A stretch of DNA of 64,000 nucleotides. Origin: Maritimibacter sp. DP1N21-5. Its GTDB lineage: Bacteria > Pseudomonadota > Alphaproteobacteria > Rhodobacterales > Rhodobacteraceae. Location: the NCBI RefSeq assembly GCF_019218295.1, contig NZ_JAHUZF010000006.1:1922001-1986000 (forward strand). Direction: 5' to 3'. Of the stretch, positions 33,991-42,484 are shown one piece after another. Numbering within the stretch: position 1 is the stretch's first letter; the number at the start of each line of letters is the position of its first letter. Position numbers and translations under genes: made by a program. A model generated the notes under the pieces. The model saw nothing but the letters and a program-made list of their open reading frames with translations. It was not told where the DNA came from and made no database searches.

Positions 33991-34368
33991 ATGTCCGACA
34001 TCGCATCACCACCACGTCACGCCGCCGATCCCGGTCCGGCCTGGGGGGTCAGGCTCCTGGGATGGATCTGCGTCGCGTTCGGCGCAGTCATCCTCGCCGG
34101 CGGCGTCTGGCTCATTTCCCTTGGCGGAAGCTGGTATTACGGACTGGCCGGGCTTGGTCTTCTCGTCACCGGCATCTTGCTGAACCGGCACATGATCGGG
34201 GCCGTCTGGCTTTACCTTCTGGTCTGGGTCGGCACCCTCGTCTGGGCCTTCTGGGAGGTCGGGACGGATTGGTGGGCGCAGGTCCCGCGACTGGTCGCGC
34301 CCACGCTCATCCTTTTGCTGGTGCTTCTTTGCATCCCGGCCCTGCGCCGCCACAGCCCGAAATCATAA
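33991..34368 (+). CDS. Stand-alone membrane anchor of PQQ glucose dehydrogenase
   Basis: A 125-residue protein with four membrane helices. It matches the N-terminal membrane domain of membrane-bound PQQ dehydrogenases: GVRLLGWICVAFGAVILAGG, VWLISLGGSWYYGLAGLGLL, then VWAFWEVGTDWWAQVPRLVAP. Normally this domain is fused to the catalytic propeller; here it ends in a short basic tail and the propeller is a separate gene 19 bp downstream. It should bind ubiquinone and anchor the catalytic subunit. The start has GGAGG seven bases upstream. Confidence 0.8.
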   Translation: MSDIASPPRHAADPGPAWGVRLLGWICVAFGAVILAGGVWLISLGGSWYYGLAGLGLLVTGILLNRHMIGAVWLYLLVWVGTLVWAFWEVGTDWWAQVPRLVAPTLILLLVLLCIPALRRHSPKS

Positions 34369-34387
34369 CAGACAGGGAGGACCGACG

Positions 34388-36583
34388 ATGACACGTCTTG
34401 TCCCGATCGCCGCCACGCTGCTTATCGCAGGACTGGTGCCGCTTCACGCTCAGGAGGGCGACACGGAGGAACCGACGGCTCCGGATCCAACGACCCAGGA
34501 ACCCACGGAACCGGCCACGCAGGCGCCAACGACACCGGACACTGCAACCGAGCCCCCCTCCGAGACGGACCCCACCAGCGAGGCTGCGCAGGAGGCACCC
34601 GTCGAAGACGAGGCCCAGGCGCCAGCCGAAACCTCAGAAGACACGCCAGCATCCGACCAACGGGCCGCCCGGCCCCTGATGGACGTGGGCGCCGACTGGC
34701 CCTATTGGGGCGGCGACGCCCGGGCCACGCGCTATTCGCCCCTCGATCAGATCACGCCAGAGAATGTGGGCCAGTTGCAGGAGGTCTTCACCTACCACAC
34801 CGGCGACCTGCCCGAAGGCACCGCGATGGGCAAGTATTCGCCCGAGGTCACCCCGCTCAAGCTGGGAGATGACCTTCTGATGTGTTCGGCCATGAACATC
34901 CTGATTTCGGTCGATGCCGCCTCCGGTGAAGAAAACTGGCGCTTCGATCCCGGCGTGCCGAACGAGGCCATCCCCTATGGCGCCAGCTGTCGGGGGGTCT
35001 CGGTCTATACCAACCCCGAGGCTGCAGAGGGCGATGTCTGCGCGACCCGCGTCATTCAGGGCACGCTGGACGCCAAGCTCGTCGCCGTGGACGCCGAAAC
35101 CGGCGCGCCTTGCGCGGACTTCGGCGAGAACGGCACCGTGGACATGTGGCAGGACATCGGTGAACGCGTGCCCGGCTGGTATGCCGTGACGGCCCCGCCC
35201 GCCATCGTGCGCGGCGTCGTCGTCTCCGGCGCGCAGGTCAAGGATGGTCAGGCCGAAGACGCTCCCTCGGGTGTCGTGCGAGGCTTTGACGTTCTGACCG
35301 GCGAACTGGTCTGGGCCTGGGATCTGGCCGCGCCCGAACAGAACCGCAACGGCCCGCCCGAAGGCGAGGTCTATACCCGTGGCACGCCCAACATGTGGAC
35401 GACGGCCGTCGCAGACGAGGAGCTCGGCTATGTCTACTTGCCGATGGGCAATTCTTCGGTGGACTACTACGGCTCGAACCGCAGCGAGGCCGAGAACGAA
35501 TATGCCACCTCGCTTGTCGCACTCGACGCCACGACCGGCGAAGAGGTCTGGCATTTCCAGACCGTGCGCAACGACGTCTGGGACTACGACCTCGGCTCAC
35601 AGGCGACGCTGCTTGACTACCAGGGCACGCCCGCAGTCCTGTTGCCCTCCAAACAGGGCGACCTCTACATCCTCGACCGCGAGACCGGGGAGCCGCTGAC
35701 GCCTGTCGGCGAACTGAGTGACCTGCCGAAGGGCGAGATCGAGCCGGACTACATTTCCGACACCCAGCCAATCAGCGAGTGGCACACGCTGCGCAAGCCT
35801 GCCCTCGAGGAAAAGGACATGTGGGGCTTCACCCCGATCGACCAGCTCTGGTGCCGCATCCAGTATCACCGCGCCAACTACGACGGGTTCTACACGCCGC
35901 CATCGTCGGAAAAGCCGTGGATCCAGTATCCCGGCTACAACGGCGGGTCGGATTGGGGCTCGGTTGCCGTGGACACCGAACGCGGGATCATCGTCGCCAA
36001 CTACAACGACGTTCCCAACTACAACCGGCTGGTGCCGCGCGACGAGGTGACGTCGAGACCGATCCACGAAATGGAAACCGGCGAGAGCGGTGGCGAGAAC
36101 GCCGAAGGTGCTGCCGACCCGCAGGCCGGTGCGCCCTATGGCATCGCGGTCAACGCAGGCTGGCGCAATGACGTGACCGGCGTGCCCTGCACACGCCCGC
36201 CCTATGGGGGGATCCGGGCGATCGACCTCGAGACCGGCGAAACGCTTTGGGACCGTCCCCTTGGCACCGCACGGCGCAACGGACCTTTCGGGATCCCGTC
36301 GATGCTGCCCTTCGACATCGGCACGCCCAACAACGGCGGCTCGGTCGTGACGGCGAGCGGGCTGGTGTTCATCGCAGCCGCGACAGACAACCTGTTCCGC
36401 GCGATCGACATCGAGACCGGCGAGACCCTCTGGTCCACGGTCTTGCCCGGCGGGGGTCAGGCGAACCCGATCACATATGAAGTCGACGGTAGGCAATTCG
36501 TCATGGTCACCGCCATGGGGCACCACTTCATGGAGACCCCTGTGAACGACGCGGTGATCGGCTGGGCGCTGCCTGAGAACTGA
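34388..36583 (+). CDS. gcd: Periplasmic PQQ-dependent (glucose-type) dehydrogenase, catalytic subunit
   Basis: A 731-residue quinoprotein. A signal peptide (MTRLVPIAATLLIAGLVPLHA) is followed by an unusual linker rich in Glu, Pro, Thr and Ala (about residues 23-92) and then an eight-bladed propeller. Key sites are W104-P105-Y106 in DWPYWGGD, YLPMGNSSVDYYGSNRS, the catalytic-type aspartates in VWDYDLGSQ (399-401) and K422 in LPSKQGDLYILD. It oxidises an aldose in the periplasm and passes electrons to quinone. It belongs to the glucose/quinate dehydrogenase group but lacks the fused membrane domain, which is supplied by the gene before it. Confidence 0.88.
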   Translation: MTRLVPIAATLLIAGLVPLHAQEGDTEEPTAPDPTTQEPTEPATQAPTTPDTATEPPSETDPTSEAAQEAPVEDEAQAPAETSEDTPASDQRAARPLMDVGADWPYWGGDARATRYSPLDQITPENVGQLQEVFTYHTGDLPEGTAMGKYSPEVTPLKLGDDLLMCSAMNILISVDAASGEENWRFDPGVPNEAIPYGASCRGVSVYTNPEAAEGDVCATRVIQGTLDAKLVAVDAETGAPCADFGENGTVDMWQDIGERVPGWYAVTAPPAIVRGVVVSGAQVKDGQAEDAPSGVVRGFDVLTGELVWAWDLAAPEQNRNGPPEGEVYTRGTPNMWTTAVADEELGYVYLPMGNSSVDYYGSNRSEAENEYATSLVALDATTGEEVWHFQTVRNDVWDYDLGSQATLLDYQGTPAVLLPSKQGDLYILDRETGEPLTPVGELSDLPKGEIEPDYISDTQPISEWHTLRKPALEEKDMWGFTPIDQLWCRIQYHRANYDGFYTPPSSEKPWIQYPGYNGGSDWGSVAVDTERGIIVANYNDVPNYNRLVPRDEVTSRPIHEMETGESGGENAEGAADPQAGAPYGIAVNAGWRNDVTGVPCTRPPYGGIRAIDLETGETLWDRPLGTARRNGPFGIPSMLPFDIGTPNNGGSVVTASGLVFIAAATDNLFRAIDIETGETLWSTVLPGGGQANPITYEVDGRQFVMVTAMGHHFMETPVNDAVIGWALPEN

Positions 36584-36602
36584 ACGCGATCCGAGAGTAA
36601 CG

Positions 36603-36627
36603 GGGGCGGCCGGTGCGAGGCCGCCCC
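36603..36627 (+). terminator. Hairpin after the PQQ dehydrogenase gene
   Basis: A perfect 9-bp GC-rich stem GGGGCGGCC/GGCCGCCCC with a 7-base loop starts about 20 bases after the stop codon and before the ribosome-binding site of the next gene. Without a T run it may attenuate rather than end transcription. Confidence 0.55.
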
Positions 36628-36652
36628 TCGCGCGACGGAAAGGAGAAATCGC

Positions 36653-36982
36653 ATGGGCAAGGCTCCCCCCGACAGGACCCGTTCCGGTTCCATCGACAAC
36701 CCGGACCAGCTTCGCGACGAGATCGACCGGGGCGGCACCGGCGACAAGGTGGCCTACCCCGACCCAGCCGCGGCGCCCCTCGGCACAGATGACGAGGCCG
36801 CAGGGCACCCGCCTGACCCCGAGCAGGTCCGGCGCGCCGCAGCCGTCGAAACGGCAAGGGACGAGTCCGAGGATCGACTGGCCGACACGCCCGAGGGGCG
36901 GGGCCATCACCGACGCGCCTGGGTCCTGCCGGTCGCAGCGGTCGCTCTGGCACTGATCGGCGTCGCAGCCCTGATCTTGTGA
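36653..36982 (+). CDS. Small tail-anchored membrane protein, 109 aa
   Basis: The gene has a strong AAAGGAG ribosome-binding site. The product is a hydrophilic, disordered-looking segment rich in Asp, Pro, Ala and Arg (residues 1-87), followed by one C-terminal membrane helix (WVLPVAAVALALIGVAALIL). I do not recognise the family. It follows the quinoprotein gene by about 70 bp and is convergent with the DUF305 gene. It could be an envelope stress protein or a helper of the dehydrogenase; neither is shown. Confidence 0.6.
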   Translation: MGKAPPDRTRSGSIDNPDQLRDEIDRGGTGDKVAYPDPAAAPLGTDDEAAGHPPDPEQVRRAAAVETARDESEDRLADTPEGRGHHRRAWVLPVAAVALALIGVAALIL

Positions 36983-36999
36983 GGGACTGCCAGGCTGCC

Positions 37000-37833
37000 T
37001 CAGCCGTCGCAACTCCACCAGCCGCGATAGCCTGACGACGGACCGGGGTCGAAGGCGAAGGTCAACGTCGCGTCCGAGCGGAAATCCGGATCCTTGCGCG
37101 GCGTCACCGACAGCGTCAGCCCCTCCGTGATCCACTCTCCTTCCGCGCCTTCCAAAGACAAAAGCACGCCGCTCACCTTGGCGACGCCACGACCTTCTGC
37201 CGTGGTCCAGAGGATAGGGTCTGCCTCGGGCGACCGGCGGAACAGGCAATCGGTATCCTCCAGCACCCTGGCGGCTTCCTCTGTCGAGACAGGTTCGGGA
37301 TCGAGCGGTGCAAGCCTCACGTTCTGGCGCGCGTCTTCCATCGTGCCGATCACGGCAGGGCCGTCCTGATAACCTTCTGCCACGACACGCCCAGCGGCAG
37401 TCTCGGCCACGAGATACCGCATTTCCGCGATTTCCTTGCGCTGCGCTGCCGCGATTTCCTGCGCCAGCCGCGCCACGCGCGCGTCCGTAATCGAGGCTCG
37501 TTCCGAGGTCATGATCGCGATGGAATGGTGCGGGATCATCGCCCGCATGTAGCTTGTCCCGGACACGGTCGCCTGGCTGCGCACAAGCCAGAGCGCGACG
37601 CCTGCGACCACCACCGCCCCGCCCAGAATTGCGAGGTTCGCAGTCCGGTTCGGATACATGCCCCACATCCAGAGCATCATCACGATCGCCATGACGCCGC
37701 CCATAAGGATGGCCATGTAGAGGCGCGTCTCGGAATAGAAGACATGCGGGAGGGAATAGGTGTTCAGATACATCAGGATCAGCATGACCACGGTCGAGGT
37801 CAGGATCATCAGGCCGAAGCGGACATAGGGCAT
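37000..37833 (-). CDS. DUF305 family membrane protein
   Basis: A 277-residue protein with three N-terminal membrane segments (residues 5-25, 38-58, 67-87) and then a periplasmic DUF305 ferritin-like helical domain marked by YMRAMIPHHSIAIMTSERASITD and IAAAQRKEIAEMRYLV. DUF305 proteins are often found with copper and oxidase genes. The C-terminal part (LEDTDCLFRRSPEADPILWT) resembles small lipoprotein-like heavy-metal or MliC-type domains but is not assigned. I chose ATG 37833 because CGGAGG precedes it. It is the last gene after the caa3 operon, 100 bp downstream, and may have its own EcfG-like promoter. Confidence 0.75.
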   Translation of the reverse strand: MPYVRFGLMILTSTVVMLILMYLNTYSLPHVFYSETRLYMAILMGGVMAIVMMLWMWGMYPNRTANLAILGGAVVVAGVALWLVRSQATVSGTSYMRAMIPHHSIAIMTSERASITDARVARLAQEIAAAQRKEIAEMRYLVAETAAGRVVAEGYQDGPAVIGTMEDARQNVRLAPLDPEPVSTEEAARVLEDTDCLFRRSPEADPILWTTAEGRGVAKVSGVLLSLEGAEGEWITEGLTLSVTPRKDPDFRSDATLTFAFDPGPSSGYRGWWSCDG

Positions 37834-37880
37834 TGGAGCCTCCGTTCGAGTTTCGGGGCGCACATGAAGGACGCGGTCCC

Positions 37881-37906
37881 AACGTCGCAAGACCAGGTTG
37901 GTTTCC
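37881..37906 (-). promoter_or_regulatory. Near-consensus EcfG-type promoter before the DUF305 gene
   Basis: On the minus strand GGAAA (37906-37902) is followed after 17 bases by CGTT (37884-37881). The last base of the -35 box differs from GGAAC. It lies 47 bases before the DUF305 ATG, in the only sizeable gap of this gene group. Confidence 0.4.
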
Positions 37907-37933
37907 TTGCCCAGCCGCGATTTCGGAGACCCG

Positions 37934-38956
37934 CTAGGGATCTGCGGCGGCGAAAAATGCGCTGACGGCCGCAATATCGGCATCGCTCAAGTCGCGTGCG
38001 GCGGCGGCCATAAGGTCGTCATGCGAATAGACACCGTCGCGCCAGAGCTCGAGTTGCGCCGCGAGATAGGCGCGCGACTGGCCAAAGAGGCGCGGCCCCT
38101 TCGCGGCCTCGCGGGCAGGTTCCCCACCATGGCAGGCAAGGCACGCCGGCACATCACGGGTGCCCAGCCGCGCAAGTTCCGCACCCGTCTCACGCTCTTC
38201 GGTCGAGGCAATGTCACCCAGATCCGGTCCCGCGCCAGCTCCGGCCGGCCCGCTCTGCGTCACGAAGGCCCGGGCAAGCTCGTCAAAGCGTGCCTGCGGC
38301 ACGCGGCTTGCGGCCTGCGCCATGATGCCACTTGGCCGCAGTCCGGTCAGATAGGCGTCGAGCTGCGTTCCGATGTAAGCCTCGGACAAGATGTCGAGCC
38401 GGGGCACCGGGCCGCCGATCCGACCATGGCAGCTTTGACAATAGTCGAGACCGGCAAGGTCGGGCGATGGAATCTCCGGAGACGCCCCCTCCTGCACCGA
38501 CACGAGATAGGCCACCACGGCCCAGACCTCGTCGCCCCTGTCCTGCACGGGCCAGGCGGGCATGCCACTCATCTTGACGCCATTCTCCACGATCCAGTGC
38601 AGTTCGTTCGGACGCCAATGCGCGACGGCCTCATCGATCGGGGGCGGCACGGGCACCATGGCGCGCACCGTCGCGCTGCGCGGCTGGCCCAGTGCGCCGT
38701 GGCAGTCGACACAGGCGGTGGCGTAATGTCCCGCGCCCAGCGCGATCAGGTCGGGGTCGTCCAGCGGCGGCACCTCGTCGGGCGCAGGGGCGCGCAGGCG
38801 CACCGAGTTGCGAAAGGTCGTGTGAAGCACCCAGGACACCCCCGGCAGATGTCCGACCTGCGCGGAGACGTTGTAAAGGCCGAAGCCCACGACCGCCGCC
38901 GCACCGGCGAGGCCCAGACCGGCCAGAACCGCGAGGGTCAGGAGAACCTTCCTCAT
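37934..38956 (-). CDS. Membrane-anchored triheme cytochrome c
   Basis: A 340-residue protein with an uncleaved-looking N-terminal membrane helix (residues 4-28) and three CxxCH haem sites: CVDCH (82-86), CQSCH (173-177) and CLACH (272-276). Three cytochrome c domains in a row resemble the cytochrome subunits of periplasmic alcohol or gluconate dehydrogenases. In this operon it should carry electrons to the caa3 oxidase, possibly from quinol or from the PQQ dehydrogenase nearby. Its ATG overlaps the ctaG stop (ATGA). Confidence 0.85.
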   Translation of the reverse strand: MRKVLLTLAVLAGLGLAGAAAVVGFGLYNVSAQVGHLPGVSWVLHTTFRNSVRLRAPAPDEVPPLDDPDLIALGAGHYATACVDCHGALGQPRSATVRAMVPVPPPIDEAVAHWRPNELHWIVENGVKMSGMPAWPVQDRGDEVWAVVAYLVSVQEGASPEIPSPDLAGLDYCQSCHGRIGGPVPRLDILSEAYIGTQLDAYLTGLRPSGIMAQAASRVPQARFDELARAFVTQSGPAGAGAGPDLGDIASTEERETGAELARLGTRDVPACLACHGGEPAREAAKGPRLFGQSRAYLAAQLELWRDGVYSHDDLMAAAARDLSDADIAAVSAFFAAADP

Positions 38957-39525
38957 GCGACCCCCCTGTCACGCAACGCCTGTCCGGTCAGCATCAGCCC
39001 CGCGACCAGATAGACAGGCGTCCCGATCGCCAGCATCAGCATGCCGCCGATCTGCTGACCGGAGAGATCCGGCGCCGTGCCGCAGAGCTCGGCATAGATG
39101 TCGCGCGGAGCGAGGACGAGGAGCGCGCCGAGAAGCGTCATGTGCATGGAGGTCAGAAGCAGTCCCCCTGCCCCGGCCAGCGGCTGATCCCGCCGGAGGC
39201 AGCCCGCCCAGACCAGAAGCCCGACCGCGAGAAAACTGGCCTGCTCCGCGAGCGTGCCAAGCTTGTCGAGCCGACCCAGCGCATGGGCGACAGGGAGATG
39301 CCAGGCCCAGACGACCACGAACTCGGCAAGCGCGGCGGCAAGCGGTGGCGGGGCGAAGCGCTCGGCCAATCGGGGCAGTCCGAGGACGATTAGCGGCGCG
39401 GCGACCGCGACCAGCACCATATGCTGCACCATATGAGCCGCGAAGACCGGCAGCATCGTGTCGAGCGGCAAGAGCCAAACGAGGGCCAGAAGCAGGAGGC
39501 CCGTGGCCAGAAAGACGGGTCTCAT
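38953..39525 (-). CDS. ctaG: Cytochrome c oxidase assembly factor CtaG (caa3 type)
   Basis: A 190-residue polytopic membrane protein of the caa3_CtaG family, with LPVFAAHMVQHMVLVAVAAPLIVLG near the N-terminus and further helices carrying HMTLLGALLVL and QQIGGMLMLAIGTPVYL. Conserved His and Met residues probably handle copper during assembly of the oxidase. I chose ATG 39525 because it overlaps the previous stop (ATGA) and the family begins with this hydrophobic stretch. Confidence 0.82.
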   Translation of the reverse strand: MRPVFLATGLLLLALVWLLPLDTMLPVFAAHMVQHMVLVAVAAPLIVLGLPRLAERFAPPPLAAALAEFVVVWAWHLPVAHALGRLDKLGTLAEQASFLAVGLLVWAGCLRRDQPLAGAGGLLLTSMHMTLLGALLVLAPRDIYAELCGTAPDLSGQQIGGMLMLAIGTPVYLVAGLMLTGQALRDRGVA

Positions 39526-39926
39526 TGGCACCCCCCGATGAGCACGAGCGGCAATGATACGAAGACGACACCGATCCCCGAGATGATCGACAGCAGGAAG
39601 GCCGCGTGGCCCAGAAAGTGGTGCCGGTCCTCTGCCCGTCCGCCACGGTTCACGAAATCGCCCGTCTCCGACACGTTCCATCGCCGCCAGGCCGCACGAC
39701 CGATCCAGAGGATACCTCCCAGCGCCGCGAGGCTGAAGACGAGAAGCCCGACGCGGACGGCCTCGATGTCCCAGCCCTTGGCGCAGGTCACGGCGACGAG
39801 GCCGTAGCAGGCGACGAAATGCGCAGCCCAGATCAGCGGGGCCAGTGTGATCCGGAAGAGGCTCGCCTTTTCCTCGGAAAACTCCCTCTGGTCCTCGCGT
39901 CGGGTGGGTTGGCGTTCCTCTTTCAT
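39522..39926 (-). CDS. Small membrane protein in caa3 operon, 134 aa
   Basis: The protein has a charged N-terminus (MKEERQPTRREDQREFSEEK) and three membrane segments (ITLAPLIWAAHFVACYGLVA, VGLLVFSLAALGGILWIG and FLLSIISGIGVVFVSLPLVL). Its ATG overlaps the stop of the fused subunit I/III gene, and its own stop overlaps ctaG, so it is a fixed part of the operon. I cannot name the family. A role as accessory or subunit IV-like component of the oxidase is likely from position alone. Confidence 0.7.
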   Translation of the reverse strand: MKEERQPTRREDQREFSEEKASLFRITLAPLIWAAHFVACYGLVAVTCAKGWDIEAVRVGLLVFSLAALGGILWIGRAAWRRWNVSETGDFVNRGGRAEDRHHFLGHAAFLLSIISGIGVVFVSLPLVLIGGCQ

Positions 39927-42484
39927 AGCGCCCCCGGTGCCAGCCCCAAGACGGCGCAGCTGACCAGCGCCGAAATGGTGACGAAATGCCAGAAGAGCGA
40001 GACGTTCCAGATGTCCGCGTCGTAGCGCGGGGTCATCTTGCCGAAGAGCGATCCGGCCAGACAATAAAGCTGCATGATCACCCCTGCCCCGCTGTGCACC
40101 GCCGTCCAGATGGCGAGCGCCCAGAGGATGGCCGGGTAGACGTGGCTCGTGGGATCGGTGTCCAGAACCGATGTGACCAGCGCGGTCGCGCCACCTGCGG
40201 CCACCAGGGGCGCCAGAATGAGGCAGAGCCGCGCCGCCGTCACGCTGCCTTGCCGGTTGAGGCGCCGCGCGCCCACGGTCAGGATCCAGTTCACCGCAAA
40301 GGCCACGGCGGCGAGCGCGACAAGAGCGGCGTCGGGATGTGCCGCGCCCTCTGGCGGGAAGTTCGGCGAGGCGGTCCAGTAGAAGAAGAACCCGAAGACG
40401 AGCGAGGCATAGGCCGTGGCGTCGCCAAGCATGGTGATCCACATGGCCCACCACCCGACCGAGGACGGCCCCGCCGCATAGGTCGGAAGCCGCAGCCCCA
40501 GGCCCACGTCCTTGGCATCCGCCTCGGGCGGCCGGGCCGTCGCGGTCCAGAGCCATCCGATGATGCACAAGATCGCCAGCGCCCCGCTGATGATTGCAGG
40601 CAGATACCAGCTGAACGTCGGGAAGATGAAGGCCCCACCGGTGAAGGCGGCGGCCCAAAGCGTGATCCACGTGGGCCCGGTGACGCGCTGGACCTGCACC
40701 GGCTCCGCGTCTATGACCGAGGTCACGAGGGTCTCGCGCAGCCCCTCCTCGGCATCCGGAAGGTAGTAGCGTCCCGCGTCCATCCGTTCCACCATGTCGG
40801 GCTGGTCCCAGAGCGGATAGCGCGTCGAGATATGGGGGATCGACCGCACGCCCCATGCCTCCTCCGGCACGTCATGGGTCCATTCGAGCGTGCCGCCGCC
40901 CCAGGGATTGCGCGGGATTTGCGGCTGGCGGTGTTTGGGACGGATCAGGTCCCAGACGAAGACCGCGAAGCCCGCCGCGATGACGAAGGCACCCAGGGTC
41001 GAGATCAGGTTGAGCCAGTCCCAGCCCAGCCCGGTGGGATATGTATAGACCCGCCGGGGCATCCCCCACAGGCCGGTTAGGTGCATCGGCAGGAAGCACA
41101 GGTTGAACCCGGTGAAGGTCAGCCAGAACGCCCATTTTCCGAGCCTCACGGACAGCACCTTCTTCTGGATGAAGGGGAAGAAGTAATAGACCCCCGCGAT
41201 GACCGGAAAGACCATGCCGCCGAAGAGCGTGTAGTGCAGATGCGCGACGATGAAATAGGTGTCGTGCGCCTGGAAATCGAAAGGCGCCAGCGCCAGCATC
41301 ACGCCGGTCAGTCCGCCCATGGTAAAGATTGCGAGCGCCCCCGAAATCCAGAGCATCGGCAGGGTCATCTTGACCCGCCCCGCCATCAGCGTGGCGAGAA
41401 AGGCGAAGATCTGGATGCCTGTGGGGATCACCACCGCCTCGGACGCGGCAGAGAAGAACCCGAGCGAGATCGAGGGAAGCCCGGTCGTGAACATGTGGTG
41501 CACCCAGAGCCCGAAGCTCAGGAACCCGGTGCCGACTGCGGACAGCACGATCCAGGAATAGCCGAAGATCGGGCGGCGGGCGACCGTGGGGATGACCATG
41601 GCGGCGATGGCGATCGACGGCAGGAAGATGATGTAGACCTCAGGGTGCCCGAAGATCCAGAAGAGGTGCTGCCACAGCATCGGGTCGCCGCCGCGCGTGG
41701 GATCGAAGAAAGGCCAGTCGAAGGAGCGTTCAAGCTCGAAGAGGAAGTCGCCCGCGATAAGCGGCGGAAAGGCGAAAAGGATCATGCCGCCCACCACCAG
41801 CACGTACCAGGCGTAGAGCGGCATGAGGTTCACCCGCATGCCCGGGGGACGGCATTTGAGCGTGCCCACGATCAGCTCGACCGCAGCCGCGATCGAGGCG
41901 ACCTCGATGAAACTGAGGCCCAGAAGCCAGATGTCCGAGCCCGGTCCCTCGTCCTGCGTGGCCAGGGGTGGATACATGAACCACCCGGCGCGCGGCGCGG
42001 CATCGAAGAAGATTGACCCGATCACGAAGACCCCGCCGATCAGGAAGCACCAGTAGCCGAAGGCCGACAGGCGCGGAAACGGCATGTCCCGCGCGCCCAG
42101 CATGCCGGGCAGCAGGAGGATCGAGATCGCCTCGAAGAGCGGCACCGCGAAGAGGAACATCATCGCCGAGCCGTGCATCGTGAAGAGTTGATTGAACCGA
42201 TCCGCCGAGACCAGATCGTTCTCTGGTGTGGCCAGTTGCAGCCGGATGATCAGGGCCATCACCCCCGCCAGGAGCATGAAGACGAGCGCGGTCAGGCAAT
42301 ACCACTTGCCGACCTCGGAGTTGTTCACCGCCGTCATGTAGCGGATGCCTTTGGGCGTTGCCCAAGCGGCCCGCAGCCGGTCGGCCTGCGCATGGCGCAG
42401 GTCGTCCGGGACCTGCTCCGCCAGCATCTCCTCCGTCGGGGGATAGGGGCCCTCGGGCTGGGGTAGTCCGGACGGATGGGTCAT
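39923..42484 (-). CDS. ctaD: Cytochrome c oxidase subunits I and III, fused (caa3 type)
   Basis: An 853-residue fusion. Residues 1 to about 560 are subunit I with the haem and copper ligands: H104 in FTMHGSAMM, H280 and Y284 in GHPEVYI (crosslinked CuB ligand), H329/H330 in WVHHMF, and H415 and H417 in VAHLHY. Residues from about 610 to the end are a subunit III domain with five or so helices (MWITMLGDATAYASLVFGFFF, HSGAGVIMQLYCL). It reduces oxygen to water and pumps protons in the inner membrane. The ATG overlaps the ctaC stop. The fusion is known from other caa3 oxidases. Confidence 0.93.
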   Translation of the reverse strand: MTHPSGLPQPEGPYPPTEEMLAEQVPDDLRHAQADRLRAAWATPKGIRYMTAVNNSEVGKWYCLTALVFMLLAGVMALIIRLQLATPENDLVSADRFNQLFTMHGSAMMFLFAVPLFEAISILLLPGMLGARDMPFPRLSAFGYWCFLIGGVFVIGSIFFDAAPRAGWFMYPPLATQDEGPGSDIWLLGLSFIEVASIAAAVELIVGTLKCRPPGMRVNLMPLYAWYVLVVGGMILFAFPPLIAGDFLFELERSFDWPFFDPTRGGDPMLWQHLFWIFGHPEVYIIFLPSIAIAAMVIPTVARRPIFGYSWIVLSAVGTGFLSFGLWVHHMFTTGLPSISLGFFSAASEAVVIPTGIQIFAFLATLMAGRVKMTLPMLWISGALAIFTMGGLTGVMLALAPFDFQAHDTYFIVAHLHYTLFGGMVFPVIAGVYYFFPFIQKKVLSVRLGKWAFWLTFTGFNLCFLPMHLTGLWGMPRRVYTYPTGLGWDWLNLISTLGAFVIAAGFAVFVWDLIRPKHRQPQIPRNPWGGGTLEWTHDVPEEAWGVRSIPHISTRYPLWDQPDMVERMDAGRYYLPDAEEGLRETLVTSVIDAEPVQVQRVTGPTWITLWAAAFTGGAFIFPTFSWYLPAIISGALAILCIIGWLWTATARPPEADAKDVGLGLRLPTYAAGPSSVGWWAMWITMLGDATAYASLVFGFFFYWTASPNFPPEGAAHPDAALVALAAVAFAVNWILTVGARRLNRQGSVTAARLCLILAPLVAAGGATALVTSVLDTDPTSHVYPAILWALAIWTAVHSGAGVIMQLYCLAGSLFGKMTPRYDADIWNVSLFWHFVTISALVSCAVLGLAPGAL

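Noticed and set aside
35597..37882. Minus-strand open frame of 761 codons
   Set aside because: Antisense to the PQQ dehydrogenase and overlapping the DUF305 gene in another frame; no recognisable protein.
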